From Sequoia sempervirens (Eukaryota; Streptophyta; Pinopsida; Cupressales; Cupressaceae), in the NCBI GenBank assembly GCA_007258455.2, contig VDFB02000003.1, positions 42,659,986 through 42,723,985 of the forward strand: 64,000 nt of DNA, given 5' to 3'. The notes beneath the pieces are model-generated. The model was not told where the DNA came from and ran no database searches. It was given only the letters and a program-made list of their open reading frames with translations. Position numbers and translations under genes: made by a program. Below, piece by piece: positions 50,101-61,199 of the stretch. Each line of letters opens with the position of its first letter. Within the stretch, counting starts at the first letter, position 1.

Positions 50101-50941
50101 TACACATCATAGATTGGTGTGCCATCATTTAGAAGTAGAGAACCTTTACCTTTTATCTGAATACCTAAGTTGTCACCAAACTTGACAAATCCTCCTTCAT
50201 AATCTTCAAGTTTCAAGAACTTGTCTTTATCACCAGTCATGTGGTTTGAACAACCACTATCCAACACCCAAAATGCCTTCTTCTTGGAGAGAAAGGCAGT
50301 TTGCACCAGCATAGATTTCTCTACACTTGGAACAAACTTGGGTCTCCAAACTTTCTTTGTGTTAGGTCTATTTTGTTTGCATTGTTTGGATGTATGACCA
50401 ATAGTATTGCATTTGAAACATTTGATTATATTTGGAAAACCAAAGAATTGCTTGTGACCAAATCTAGGTGTTCTAGACAATACGAATCTGCAACTATTCA
50501 CTTTATGCCCAAATTTATTGTAGTAGAAGCAATAGCCATGAAAGAATGCATTGAATCTAATATTGTTTCTTTTATGCTCAAAAGATTGCTTCTTACCAAC
50601 TGTTTTGAAGTTCTGATTTGAACATTCACCAGTACTGAAACCTATACCAGTCATGTCCTTATGTTCTTTCTGCTTTCCAAGCAAATCATTTAAATTCAGA
50701 GTGCTTTCATAACCTTCTACTTGCTTCTTAAGTGTGACTACTTCCATTTCAAGCCTCTGAATTTCCTTATCTTTATCAGCAAGAACTGATTTAAGATTGT
50801 CTACAATTCTCCTAGAATCATCAAGTTCAGTTTGTAAAGATGTAATTACCTTATTTGGACTTTGCTCTTGTGAAGCAACTTGTTTCTTTAATTTTTTTAT
50901 TTCTTGTAGAGCACAAAGTAACTCACCTTCAAGACTTACTT
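47182..50941 (-). pseudogene. pol: Copia pol: protease, integrase, reverse transcriptase, RNase H, broken
   Basis: Order on the minus strand: coiled coil (about 50940-50700), zinc knuckles, protease WVLDSGCSNHMTGD (about 50270), GAG-pre-integrase, integrase (49907-48900; LVHTDLCG, RSDKGGEF, NGVVER with the catalytic Glu kept), RT (48735-48007; YVDDIIFG), RNase H (47658-47182; TDADWA, STTKAEYI, FCDNSSAI). In-frame stops at about 49947, 49437, 48007 and 47710, and a frameshift at about 48733, break it. The active-site motifs themselves are mostly preserved, so decay is milder than in the Tork-like element. Confidence 0.9.
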
Positions 50942-51976
50942 CTAATTTAGATTGATCTTCTGTTTGACTTTTGACTGATTGTTTGAATCCTTTTGTGCAG
51001 AAATTTCAGCCATGAATAAAGTTTCATCTTCTTCATTTAAGGACTCATCTGTCTCAACATCTGAGTCTTCTTTGCTAAAGAGACTCTTTTTCTTTTTGAG
51101 ATTATTGTTAAATTTATTTTTAAGATTCCAAGACTTTTTCTTAAATTGTTTTTCTAATTTCTCATCATCATTAGTTTGATCTGGATAAGGACATTTAGCT
51201 GCAAAGTGACCAACTTTTCCACAATTAAAACATTTGAAAGGAATTTTTCCTTTATATTTATTTCTCAATTTTCTTACCAAAAGAGCATCTAAGGTATCAA
51301 ACAATTCTGATTCACTATCAATGTATTCTTTCTTTTCTGCTTTAAAAGTAGACTCTTTAGAGGTTGAAGCAGAGCTTCCTATCCTCATTTCATATGCTGT
51401 TAATATTCCTTGCAAATTGTCCAGTGATTCAAACCGCTTCTTTTCTTCAAGAGCAGAAACTTTAGACTCAAACTTAGGATGCAAAGTTCTAATCACTTTT
51501 TGAACAACATCAGACTTTGCAATTGTTTCACCTTGACCTCTTCTTGCATTGACAACTTCATCTATCCTTAAGAAATAATCAGCAATCTTTCCATCATCCT
51601 TCATTCACATTTCCTAGAATTGACTCTTAAGAGTAAGGATTTTGGATTGCTTAACTTTTTCATTTCCTTGATAAATGTTTTCAAGCTTTTCCCATATTTC
51701 ATATGCAGATCTACAATGCATGACTTTGAAAAAAACATCTTTTGTCAAACCACACAACAAAGAATGTTTAGCTCTTGCATTCATTTCATATTTTCTTTTC
51801 TCATCATGATCTGTAGGTATGACATCAAGTACAACATATTTACTACACATTAAGTTCCAAACATCAAGGTCTAGAGAAATCAGATATGTTTCCATTCTGA
51901 TTTTCTAGAACACATAATCAGTGCCATCAAATAGAGGAGCTCTTGTAATAGATGAAACTTTAGGTACATGTGCCAT
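50942..51976 (-). pseudogene. gag: Copia gag (SIRE-like), broken
   Basis: ATG 51976 (MAHVPKVSSITRAPLFDGTDY) starts a UBN2-type gag. A TAG replaces the expected Trp before KIRMETY. Two stops lie at about 51605-51613. A zinc knuckle CFNCGKVGHFAAKC is at about 51230-51190. The frame ends at 50942, and the continuation (KLEVSLEGELL) is in the next phase, so a 1-base indel lies near 50950. The sequence then continues as a long coiled coil and further zinc knuckles. Confidence 0.88.
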
Positions 51977-52037
51977 AATGACAAACTTCCAAGACCAGAA
52001 TCAATCCTAGGTGAAAAAACCTAATGCAGGACCCTAT

Positions 52038-52049
52038 GCTCTTATACCA
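52038..52049 (-). other. Primer binding site, initiator-Met tRNA type
   Basis: TGGTATAAGAGC on the minus strand, two bases after the 5' LTR (canonical TGGTATCAGAGC). Confidence 0.85.
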
Positions 52050-52051
52050 CT

Positions 52052-54325
52052 TGTTGGAAGTGGACTCCCTCAGAGAGGGGGGGCTGAATCAGAGTGATAT
52101 AATTTTTGAAATATTTGATTTGAATGCACAACTTAAATGTTTTGATCTTGAAACAATGTGGCAGATTTAACCAAAAAAATGAACACTTAAACTTTGCAGA
52201 AAGATATGCAAGAAAATCAACTTTTATTAAAAGCAGCATGTAGCATTGTTCCATCAAATTGTGAACAATCTTATTTATGCTTTTTGAAATAGGACTTCAA
52301 CTTTACACAATACAAGTTTAACTTGCTTTATGGAATATTTTTGAACAAACTAAAAGTATCAGAGCATTGACTAACTAAACACATCAACTTGAAACAGAAT
52401 GAGAGACAAAAATAACATCACATAACACAATGATTTCCTGAGTGGAAAAACCCTCTTGGGGTATAAAAAACCACTCACAAACTGATCCTTTTATTCATTC
52501 AAAAAGAGCACCAACTCTATTACAATATGGAGCACCAACTCCAATAACTTTTCTGAAGCACCAACTTCATTGGAGCACCAACTCCTCAATGCACAAAGTC
52601 ACTATCTATAATGTAAACACCAATGACTTTACAACTGCATTTTATTTGCAGTCCCAAAATCATTAATGAATACAGGAATATAAAAGATATTCAATGATTC
52701 CAACTACACCATGAACTGTTCATAACAGTACCACAACAATTTATCATAAATCTGAATGATATCTTTGTTATAAGAACCAGAGATTTTACACAATAAAAAA
52801 GCCCTCTTTCCTCTTCTCAAATATTGCAGATATAACAATGATATAACCAACAAATGCTCTGTTCAGACTATTTCATCTCATCTCTATGTCATATGTTTTT
52901 GCAAAGTATATATACAATGTTTGTAAATGGTTATTCATCTTGTCAAAAACCCATATTCAATAACCAAGGTTTTATAAACTGGTAAACAATGTTGTTTAAT
53001 CATGATACCCCTAAGGGTTTAAAGAATAACCATAGATATATCAATGAATTTCCACTAAAAATGATAAAACCCTTGAGCAGACTCGGGTTAGTAAAAATTG
53101 ATATTAATCTTTAACACATTTCTAATCTCCATCAAAATCTTAACCATAAAAACGGTTATATTTGAAACCAACAAAATATCTTTCAAATTGAAAACCAATT
53201 ACCTATCAAGGTGGCCAAACTTTTACCAGCTGACTGTGTAACATCTTCATAACAACCTCACTAAAGCTCTTCTAGCTTTCAACTTGAAAACCAGCTGTAT
53301 ACGTGGTCCATTATCCTCCATGGCGGTGCTACTAGGTTCATAGTGTTTACAAAATGAGACAAATCATTTTTTTACCCTATTTATTCCTTTTCATCGAATA
53401 CTCAACAAAAAATAGTAATCAATTGGAATCCACAAACCAAATTATAATCATTTTGAGTTCCATCAAATACCAACAACATGATGCTATAATCAAGTTCCAA
53501 ATCACTTCCCACATGCAATTCCACGAAAGTCAATCATTCTAACATTCGACTAACCAAGTCAATCTTTGACTATGTCGTTGCCAAAGCCAAGTAAAACCCG
53601 ATATCATTGAAATATATATCAATGTCAAACCAAACATTAAGTGGAGCTCGATACCATGCAAAATTTTAGGCTACTAAACACTATGCAATAATAAATGAAG
53701 CCCAAAAGTGACCACCAACAACCATTTAAATGGCTTGTATTTTAAATATTAACAACCCGATATGCAATAAACAATATGACTATTGTATCATGATGAGCCC
53801 GACAAGGATTATGGAGGGTGTTATGCACTTTGAAACAAACTATAAGATATGCAATAGAAGCTTGATATAATATTGAACCCAAGTAAAATGTGAAGCTGTA
53901 TATCGATGAAGCTATATACAATAGCCAACTTAAGAATACAAATCTGACTATGTATCAACTATGTGAGCAAGCAATATTCCTCATGTGAACTGAAGCCAAA
54001 AACCATAGAACCAAAAACATATTACCTTCCATCTGAGTAATGATGTAATAATGCAATCATCTGTATATCAAACACCTGTATAAGCAAGATAACCTTTATC
54101 TGCACATGAAGCTCAACCTGATCAGTACCACAAGATATAACAAATCCGAATGTAAACCAAAGCAATAATTATGTCCATAGCCAAGATACTGAATAAAGTA
54201 TCACAACAACAATGCCATGAGTCATAAAACCAAAGTATCACAATATCAATGTCATGAGTCAGAACACCAAAGTGTCATATTAGTTTTGACATCAACGACA
54301 AATATGCACAAAGAGAAATTCAACA
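52052..54325 (-). repeat. 5' LTR of the SIRE-like Copia element
   Basis: TGTTGGAAGTGG at the inner plus-strand end and CAACA at the outer end, giving TG..CA borders on both strands. It matches 44525-46820 along its length with small indels. The GAGCACCAACT-type repeats are at 52505-52590. Confidence 0.93.
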
Positions 54326-54710
54326 CCCACTTCATAGCGCAAATGCAAGGAATGTCCCTGGAGCAAGAACTGGATACTGCACCTGACCAAGCACTATTTT
54401 CATGGATGGAGAAAGAAGATGTGGTGTTCACAAATGTAGCTCTGACGACTAGTACTCCACAAGTACAGTCGGATTACAACACAAGATCCAAAAGAAGGAT
54501 CACAGGAGAATACGTGCAACAAGCTCGGTCACGTCCTCATCCATGTCATCTGCCACCGCAAGAGAAATAGGCTCCACAGCTGCACACTCCATCGTTTCCA
54601 AAGAAGGAGATGAATAATTCACTGAGCCCATTCATGACGGAACGATTTCTTCCAAAAACAAGAGAAATACCACCATTCAAGCCTAAGACCCAACCAGTCA
54701 GAACGCTCTT
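54326..54710 (+). pseudogene. Gypsy (Tat-like) gag, 3' part and linker
   Basis: It resumes the reading frame interrupted at 44524 (FIAQMQGMSLEQELD, then VVFTNVA, YNTRSKRRI). The apparent ORF starting at 54217 is a chimera of LTR and gag. A TAG at 54568 and a frameshift near 54700 precede the protease. Confidence 0.65.
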
Positions 54711-54713
54711 GAT

Positions 54714-55337
54714 GTGGTGGAAGCATTAAATAAAGAAGAACAAATACTGCAGACGGATGCAACTCCGTCATGTGGTCAAAGTAGAGACAAAGGATTTGCA
54801 TCGGACCCTCAAGCTCTGAAAGTAGTAGCTTATGCAAATGATGTGGAAAATTCAAAAGAGAAAGAGGCAAGCAAGCCAAATCCCACACCTTTCTTTTTAA
54901 CACTTATTGTGGGAGATAAGCTTTTGCATAATAACATGATTGATTTGAGGGTTAGCACAACGGTCATGCCAAAACAAGTGGTCGATGTCCTGAAACTTAA
55001 ATATGAGCCCCTTGAGAAGGGAATCATGCAATTAGATGGGAAGAAGGTTCCAACCATCGGTCAAATAAAATATCTACCTCTAACCTTCTTCTCATGTCTG
55101 AGCCAAACGGTCACACAAGAAATAGTAGTGATAGACATTCCCCTAGTCTTTGAAATGTGTCTCTCAAGAGATTTCACCGCAAAGCTTGGTCGATATTTGG
55201 TGCTTGATTGGTCCCACCTAATATTGAGAACCAAGCATGGGGAAAAGATGAATATTTTGTTTGAATCCTTGCAACTCAAACATATAGCGGACAATGCAAT
55301 CATATGCTTTGAAGCAACGCATACTTCTTTCTCGTAG
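54714..55337 (+). pseudogene. Gypsy protease-like domain
   Basis: The frame has LLHNNMIDLRVSTTVMPKQV, where the family has D-S-G-A-S followed by xxVMP; the catalytic triplet has become D-L-R. The later part (LVFEMCLSRDFTAKLG, LVLDWSHL) also matches Tat-type protease and linker. It ends at TAG 55335. The reverse transcriptase expected next is absent. Confidence 0.65.
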
Positions 55338-55358
55338 CAAGAGAGATATTGTGTAGAG

Positions 55359-55980
55359 ATGTTGGAAGATGAAGAAGACACGAGTGATCAGATTCCCAAG
55401 GAAGAGATGCTACTCAACCATTTCATTTATTCTAACCCATTCGAAAAATTTCACGCAATAGGGCTAGGCACTTACATGATTTTTGATAATGATCAAGTCT
55501 TTCCGAAATTGATGAAGGATCGAGAGGAAAATGATGATCCGACAAACAATCATCTATGGACCTTATATTTTGATGGTGCCAAATGCAAAGTCGGTTCTGG
55601 AGCGGGTATCCGACTAGTATCCCCGACAAGTTCGGAGACCCTCAAAGATTTTCATTTTCATTTCTCATGCTCAAACAATGACGCAAAATATGAAGCCTTG
55701 GTCCATGGTCTAATCCTTGCCGAGCGAATGGGTGTAAAGAGAATGCAAGCTTTCGAAGATTCAGAATTAGTTGTGAGCTAGGTCTATGGGAAAGCAGTTG
55801 CAAAGAATACAAGAATGAATTTGTACATACATTGGCTATGGGATTTGACTAAGAGTTTTGAAGATTTCAATGTACAAGTTATTCCCCAATCTCAAAACAA
55901 TGTCACCAATCGGATGGCTTCTATTGGTTCGCAATTTGAACCAATTTCTGATTCAACCAAGCAGAATGTAGTAAAGGTCA
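55359..55980 (+). pseudogene. Gypsy RNase H-like domain, internally deleted pol
   Basis: LWTLYFDGAKCKVGSGAG, NDAKYEALVHGLILAERMG and EDSELVVS match the additional (archaeal-type) RNase H of Tat-lineage Gypsy elements. A TAG interrupts it at 55779. It follows the protease linker after only about 0.2 kb, so the RT and first RNase H (normally about 2 kb) are missing. No integrase follows. Confidence 0.65.
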
Positions 55981-55999
55981 TCATTTGACCCACAATCCC

Positions 56000-56692
56000 T
56001 GACAATGATCAAAACTGGAAAGTATTTGATGATGATATATAGATAGCAACTTTTATACAAAAAGTAGGAGCAATTTATGCAAATATCATTCTTTAGCGGT
56101 TGAACCTCATCATCCTTCTGTCGTGCGGCCTCCGCGATGCCCCAATTTGCGAGCCTTAACTTAGAACATTCCACGAACCCAGGATAGAAGATGATCATGC
56201 TAGTCCCATCATGCAGAACTCTGCATGTGGGTTATCGTCCATTGAATGACAACACTTAGCGGCTAAACTTTGAGACCTTTCCACCCCACAGCAACCGCAT
56301 TCGTCAAACCCGCAAAAGCACCAAAGCCTAACCTAGAAGCTTCGAGTACCTCATTACCAATTTTCGCACGTGCCTAATCATTTCATGGGATATTTTCTCA
56401 TCAACTAAACCATGTGGAAACTTCTATGCAAGTGTCCACCTATAGGATTCTGTGACGATAGCACCATTCTACTCTGGCTTTCTTCTGATGGCTTCTACCT
56501 AGGGGAAACCTGCACCCCTAAACCCACATTTACATAAATGACCCAAATGAGCTCCAAAAAGTGAATTGTAATGAATCTTACGATCTTTTAAAAGATATAT
56601 GAATGGATCTAACCATGGATTTGCAGGATTTAACTAATTTTTACCGCATTTGCATGTAAAAACAATTATTGCACCTTTTGCATGTAGGTTTT
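56000..56692. other. Spacer between Gypsy pol remnant and unknown ORF
   Basis: No domain recognised. Short frames on both strands are closed. It is part of the decayed element or a junction between two elements. Confidence 0.35.
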
Positions 56693-59600
56693 ATGGAACC
56701 TGGTGAGGGATCATCAGGGAAACCCACGGGAAAGACTAACAAAGGAAAGAATCTTGCAGGAACACCTAGGGAAAAAGAAGAAAAGGAATAAATGAAGTAC
56801 CAGTTCCATGGGGTGGAGTGCACCTCCAAGCTCGCTTCCACCTGGGACACAGTCTTAGATGCAGACCTAGGGCATGTGAATATTGATGAGTTCAAACAAA
56901 GAGTGATGGTCAACCCCACTATAGAAGATGCTCGAAAGATCAAAGGAAGTGGCCTTGCAAAGGCAGATGGTTTTCCCCCTGTGTTGGTTGCTTCAGAGCT
57001 ATTCATGGCCTACCGAGAGTGTTACCACTCCAATAGGAAAATCATTGATAAAGATGGAAGAGTATTAGCGGACTTGTCTGTCAAGTCTATTGGTAGAACA
57101 TTTGGCATCCTAACATTTGATAACATGGAGGAGGTAGAAAAGGAGTTTGCTTAGAAGGTTTGGCAACAAGACCCTCTAGGATGCAAAAGAATGATCAACT
57201 AGCATTGGTTAAAGGACAAGAGGTGCAGCGCCAACAAGGTACCTCAAAATTTATTTAGAAGTGACTTCTTTGAGGAATACCACGATCTAGTCACTCTTCT
57301 AAGCAGAGTAATGGGCCTTCCAACTGGTTCATTCTTCGAGGAGTGGATGTTCTACTTCGTAGAGGAAATCATCTGAGGTGAAAAAAAATTCCACTGGTCC
57401 AAAATGATAAGTGACAACTTGCACAACCAGCTCCTGACCATGAAGAATACCTCCTAGTTCTACATGACTTCATATCTAGTCTACCTCCCAGCAGAGAAAT
57501 TACCATACAAAGGACTCTTATGTGCAGGAACATTGGGGACAAGGAGGGGAGAACTCAAGGTTTATGATTGCTACCCTCAGTTGTAGTACAAAAATTCCAA
57601 AAGGGAATACAGAAGAGTGAATGATTCCTTCATTAAGCACATAATTAGAATCTTGGGAGGATATTTTGAGATATTTGTTCATCTATTTCCCAAAGTTCAC
57701 TTATATCAGAGCAAAGGGGTTCTCTAGAAAACCCTACCGGCTACCATGCTACCCGAATGATCGGATCATCTTGTTGGAGGTATCTCGGTAGTTGCAAATG
57801 GCCCATACATTGATGAGTGGCAAGCACCGAGCTGGGGTGCCATATCCTCTAACATTCGAGCAAGGAATGTACTCATTCCCTACTGCCTAGTGTGTAGAAT
57901 ACTCAGAAAAGGAGTTGGTAGAGTATCACTTGGACTGTCACACAGATAGAGGGACAGTGGACCCTCATGGAAAATTGAAGAAGTTGGTTGGGAGGCAGTA
58001 TGCCAACCGACCTCACATTGAAGACTTTTTGGCCAACTGCAATGACGACAAAGAGGTGCTGATGAGGCACTATATGAGAATGACCACTCAATTTGTGAAG
58101 TCCATCAATCTATTTCCCATACCTGATCAAATTGTTGAGGAAGAGAACATTGTGGATGATAGATACCATGCCTTGGTCAAGATTCCCCTACCTGTTATTG
58201 ATTGGAACGAGGAAGAGGTCACTGACCTTGACATTCTTACCCAACCCATTGAATACAAAACAAGACAATGGGTGGATGGAAACATAGACGAACTAGAGCA
58301 TGGTGTAGAATTGACATATGGGGAGCTTGAGGATGAGCTTGAAAGTGAAACTGACAATGGTACAGTCATTGGTTCATTAGGAAAAGCTCCCAAGTCCACA
58401 CTAGTCATGAGATCCAAGAAAAGCAAGGATGCACCCGAGTGTAAGCCTAAACATAAGGTGTATTCCAGGAAGGTGACAGAGGGTCAGCCATCAAAAAGGA
58501 CAAAGAGGACGGAGACATTTGTGCTTGAAACACCTACCATTTAGGAGGAAGAGCCTCAACATGAGGAGGGAGAAGAAGTTGAGCAATCACGCTCGTCGCC
58601 TACCACTTTCGCTCCCACTGCTTCTGTTGCCGCCACCACTCCACCACCTTCTGCTTCCAAAGCTTAGTCATCTTGTCTCTTCCCACTGTGGACATCTCAG
58701 TCCACCTCAACTCCGCTTCACCAACTACTTTGGTAATAACGCTTGACTCCTCCTCTTCTACTACCTCCCCATTATTGTCCTCCTCGCTTCCTCCTCCACT
58801 GCCTACCTTCTCTACTTTACCACCCACATTGTCAACAACTACCATGGCACCTCTTACTTTGTCGCATGCTTTCACGGCCTATATACTTAATGTACCACCT
58901 GAGCTCTCTAGGGTGGTCCTTGACCCCAAGGTCCAAGCATTAATGGCTCAATTTGTTGCTTCTTTTCCTCTTCCTCTGCCACCTACCGAACCACTAAAAA
59001 TGGAGGCCACAATGCAAATCTCAAAGGAAATGGAAAGGCTCAGTGCAGAGAAACATAAAGAGGCTACAAAGAATATAGCTAACGAGCTCGAGGATTCTGA
59101 TCAGGACAATTATTTTAAACACCCAGAGCGAGGATTGAATATAGACCTAGACAAGGTGGCTTCTGATGAAGAAGGACCACAAACCTCTGAGGATGAAGAG
59201 CTCGACAAGCACTATGTTGTGGAAACATCAAATCAAGAGCCAGAAGAAGAGAGACTCCTAGAGGAGCACCACGTAGAAGAAGGGAAGATAAACATGGATC
59301 CAAATGTCAAGATACTTGAAGAACCTCCACGAACTCGTCAAGATAAAGGCCTGGTGCAAGAAGTACCTCCAAAAAGGGAGGAAGAGAAAGATAAAGAAGG
59401 AGAAGAAAATGCACAATAAAAAATCTCTAAGCTCGAGCAGAATTTTATAATCGAGCATAAATAAAATGAAGAAGGCACCAAGTACTCAAGAGGGAGTGTC
59501 GAGGATCATCCAGAAGCAACCAAAGGGGCACAATCAAAAGAAAACATTGTTGAGGAGAATGTGGAGATCACTGACCTCGATAAAGGGAAATCTATGCTAG

Positions 59601-61120
59601 TAGAGGAGCCGAATGAGGAAGAAAAGTAGGATGAATAATCCCTTACTAATGAAGAGGATGAGCCCCAAAAGGAAAAGGAAAATGATAGTGATCATGAATC
59701 ACCCAAGGGTCAAACAAAGGTTCCTGCATGGCTAGAATAACAATTGAAGAAGAAATCTCTGGTGGTTGTTGATCTAAAGGAAAGATTAGAAGCAATACTT
59801 ACCAAGGCTCAAATGAGGACCCATAAGGAGAAGAATCCAAAGATTCGATCACACATCACAATCGACGCTTCTAGGTCTAGGGCATTGCATGTAGGCACTC
59901 CAGCAGTAGATAAGGATGCCAGAACTATTTAGGGGCGGGATTACCAGATATCCAGAATCAATCTGGGCTCGGCAACCCACGAACAAAAGATGGATGATCT
60001 TCAAGGGTCTGTCTCCACCATTATACAACAAATGAATAAAGATCAATCCACTAAGGAAGAGTTGAAAGCACAGGTGGCAGATCCCATTGCTTATATCCAG
60101 TAGTGGAAAGTGGAGAGTTGAAAGCACAGGTAGAAGATCTCACTTCCTATATCTAGTAGTGGACATCAATAGAAGAAGAGACCTGGATAGAATCATTGGC
60201 ACTTGCCATACTCTCAAAGGAGGAGATCAGTAAGATTTAAAAGATGAAGAATTGGACCAAGTCCGCTGTGGATTGGTTCAATAGAGTACTACACAACGGT
60301 GATATGGGCATCCACCATGCAGCCAAAGTATATAACAGATTTTGGAAATTACATAAGGATGCAGAGGACATGATAAACACCTGCCAGGAGTTCCCCAAGC
60401 TCTATCAGATCACCTATCTGAAGCTAGAAAGCATCCTTAAGCTCTCCTGGGAAACATGGGAGAAGGAGCTATAGTTTTCAAAGGAGGATCATTGGCTTGT
60501 TGAAACATGGAAAATGAATCTTGACTATAGGAAGGAAATCCTAGAGAATTCCTTGCATGAATTGGAACTTGATCACGTGAATGGATCATGGAGCATCGGA
60601 CAGATAGCGAGGATTATCTAAAGATGATGGTGGTCTATGAAATGCCCACCTTGGAAGTAGATCCAGAGAAAATCAAACCATTATTTCACAAGAAGATAGA
60701 ACAAGGGGCTGGAGAAACATTGTCTCCAGATTTCATGGATTTTTCTACAAGGGCTTTCACTCAATCAGAATAGATTATAAAGGCTACACCAAAGTGTACC
60801 AAACACTAGGAGAAAATCATAGAAAGGTTCAAGAAGATAGCCTTCTAGATCCTCAAATTTGAGTTATCCAAGGATAAAAAAACTCATAGCTATGATCGGC
60901 AAGTTCGTTGAGTATGCAACAACATAGAGGGAGGCTGGAAAGCCCATTATTGATGATGAATACTTGACTGTATAGTTAAAAGGGTTGGAAGTCACTATAA
61001 GACGAAATAGACTATAGGACAAAATAGGGAAAAGACAAAGAAGTCTATTTTTATATTGTATTATATTTGGGGTAGGTGAAACCCTAAGTGAAAACGAATC
61101 TTGTCCATTCATTTCACTTT
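56693..61120 (+). pseudogene. Long unrecognised ORF of an LTR element, decayed
   Basis: An ancestral frame starts at ATG 56693 (MEPGEGSSGKPTGKTNKGKN) and can be followed to about 61120 through at least four frame changes (near 57715, 58680, 60200, 60560) and many TAG/TGA stops. Segments: basic Gly/Lys/Thr leader; a folded-looking part (FFEEWMFYFVEEII, KPYRLPCYPNDRIILLEVSR, MRHYMRMTTQFVKSINLF); an acidic Glu/Asp region (about 58300-58560); a Ser/Thr/Pro-rich low-complexity region (58673-58900); a long Glu/Lys-rich region (to 59930); a Trp-rich part (SAVDWFNRVLHNG, 60262). Ancestral length would be about 1,450 residues. I recognise no known domain. It lies where Tat-type elements carry extra ORFs, or it belongs to a separate element. 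Confidence 0.5.
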
Positions 61121-61128
61121 TTGAAAAC

Positions 61129-61136
61129 TATAAATA
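61129..61136 (+). promoter_or_regulatory. TATA box of an LTR-like segment
   Basis: TATAAATA followed by GGAGCATCCTCTC, typical of an LTR or gene core promoter. It directly follows the end of the unknown ORF, suggesting a 3' LTR that starts around 61000-61100. No second copy in the window. Confidence 0.45.
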
Positions 61137-61199
61137 GGAGCATCCTCTCATTTTCAAAGAGAGATGAGTTTTTGTAAAGACATGTTGCTACAAAATATA

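Larger units (their letters stand above)
44525..54325 (-). mobile_element. Complete but inactive Copia LTR retrotransposon, SIRE/Maximus-like
   Basis: A 9801-bp element inserted in the Gypsy gag. The target duplication is CCCGC (44520-44524) / CCCAC (54326-54330), one CpG-type transition apart. LTRs are 2296 and 2274 bp, with PBS and PPT in place on the minus strand. A large size, long LTRs, and a long gag with coiled coil and several zinc knuckles suggest the SIRE/Maximus lineage. Stops and frameshifts disable it. Confidence 0.93.

Noticed and set aside
54217..54570. 117-residue plus-strand frame
   Set aside because: Chimera of the SIRE-like LTR end and the resumed Gypsy gag; the first part is not coding.
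58600..58875. Minus-strand frame rich in Glu, Gly and Val
   Set aside because: Antisense of the Ser/Thr/Pro-rich low-complexity part of the unknown ORF.
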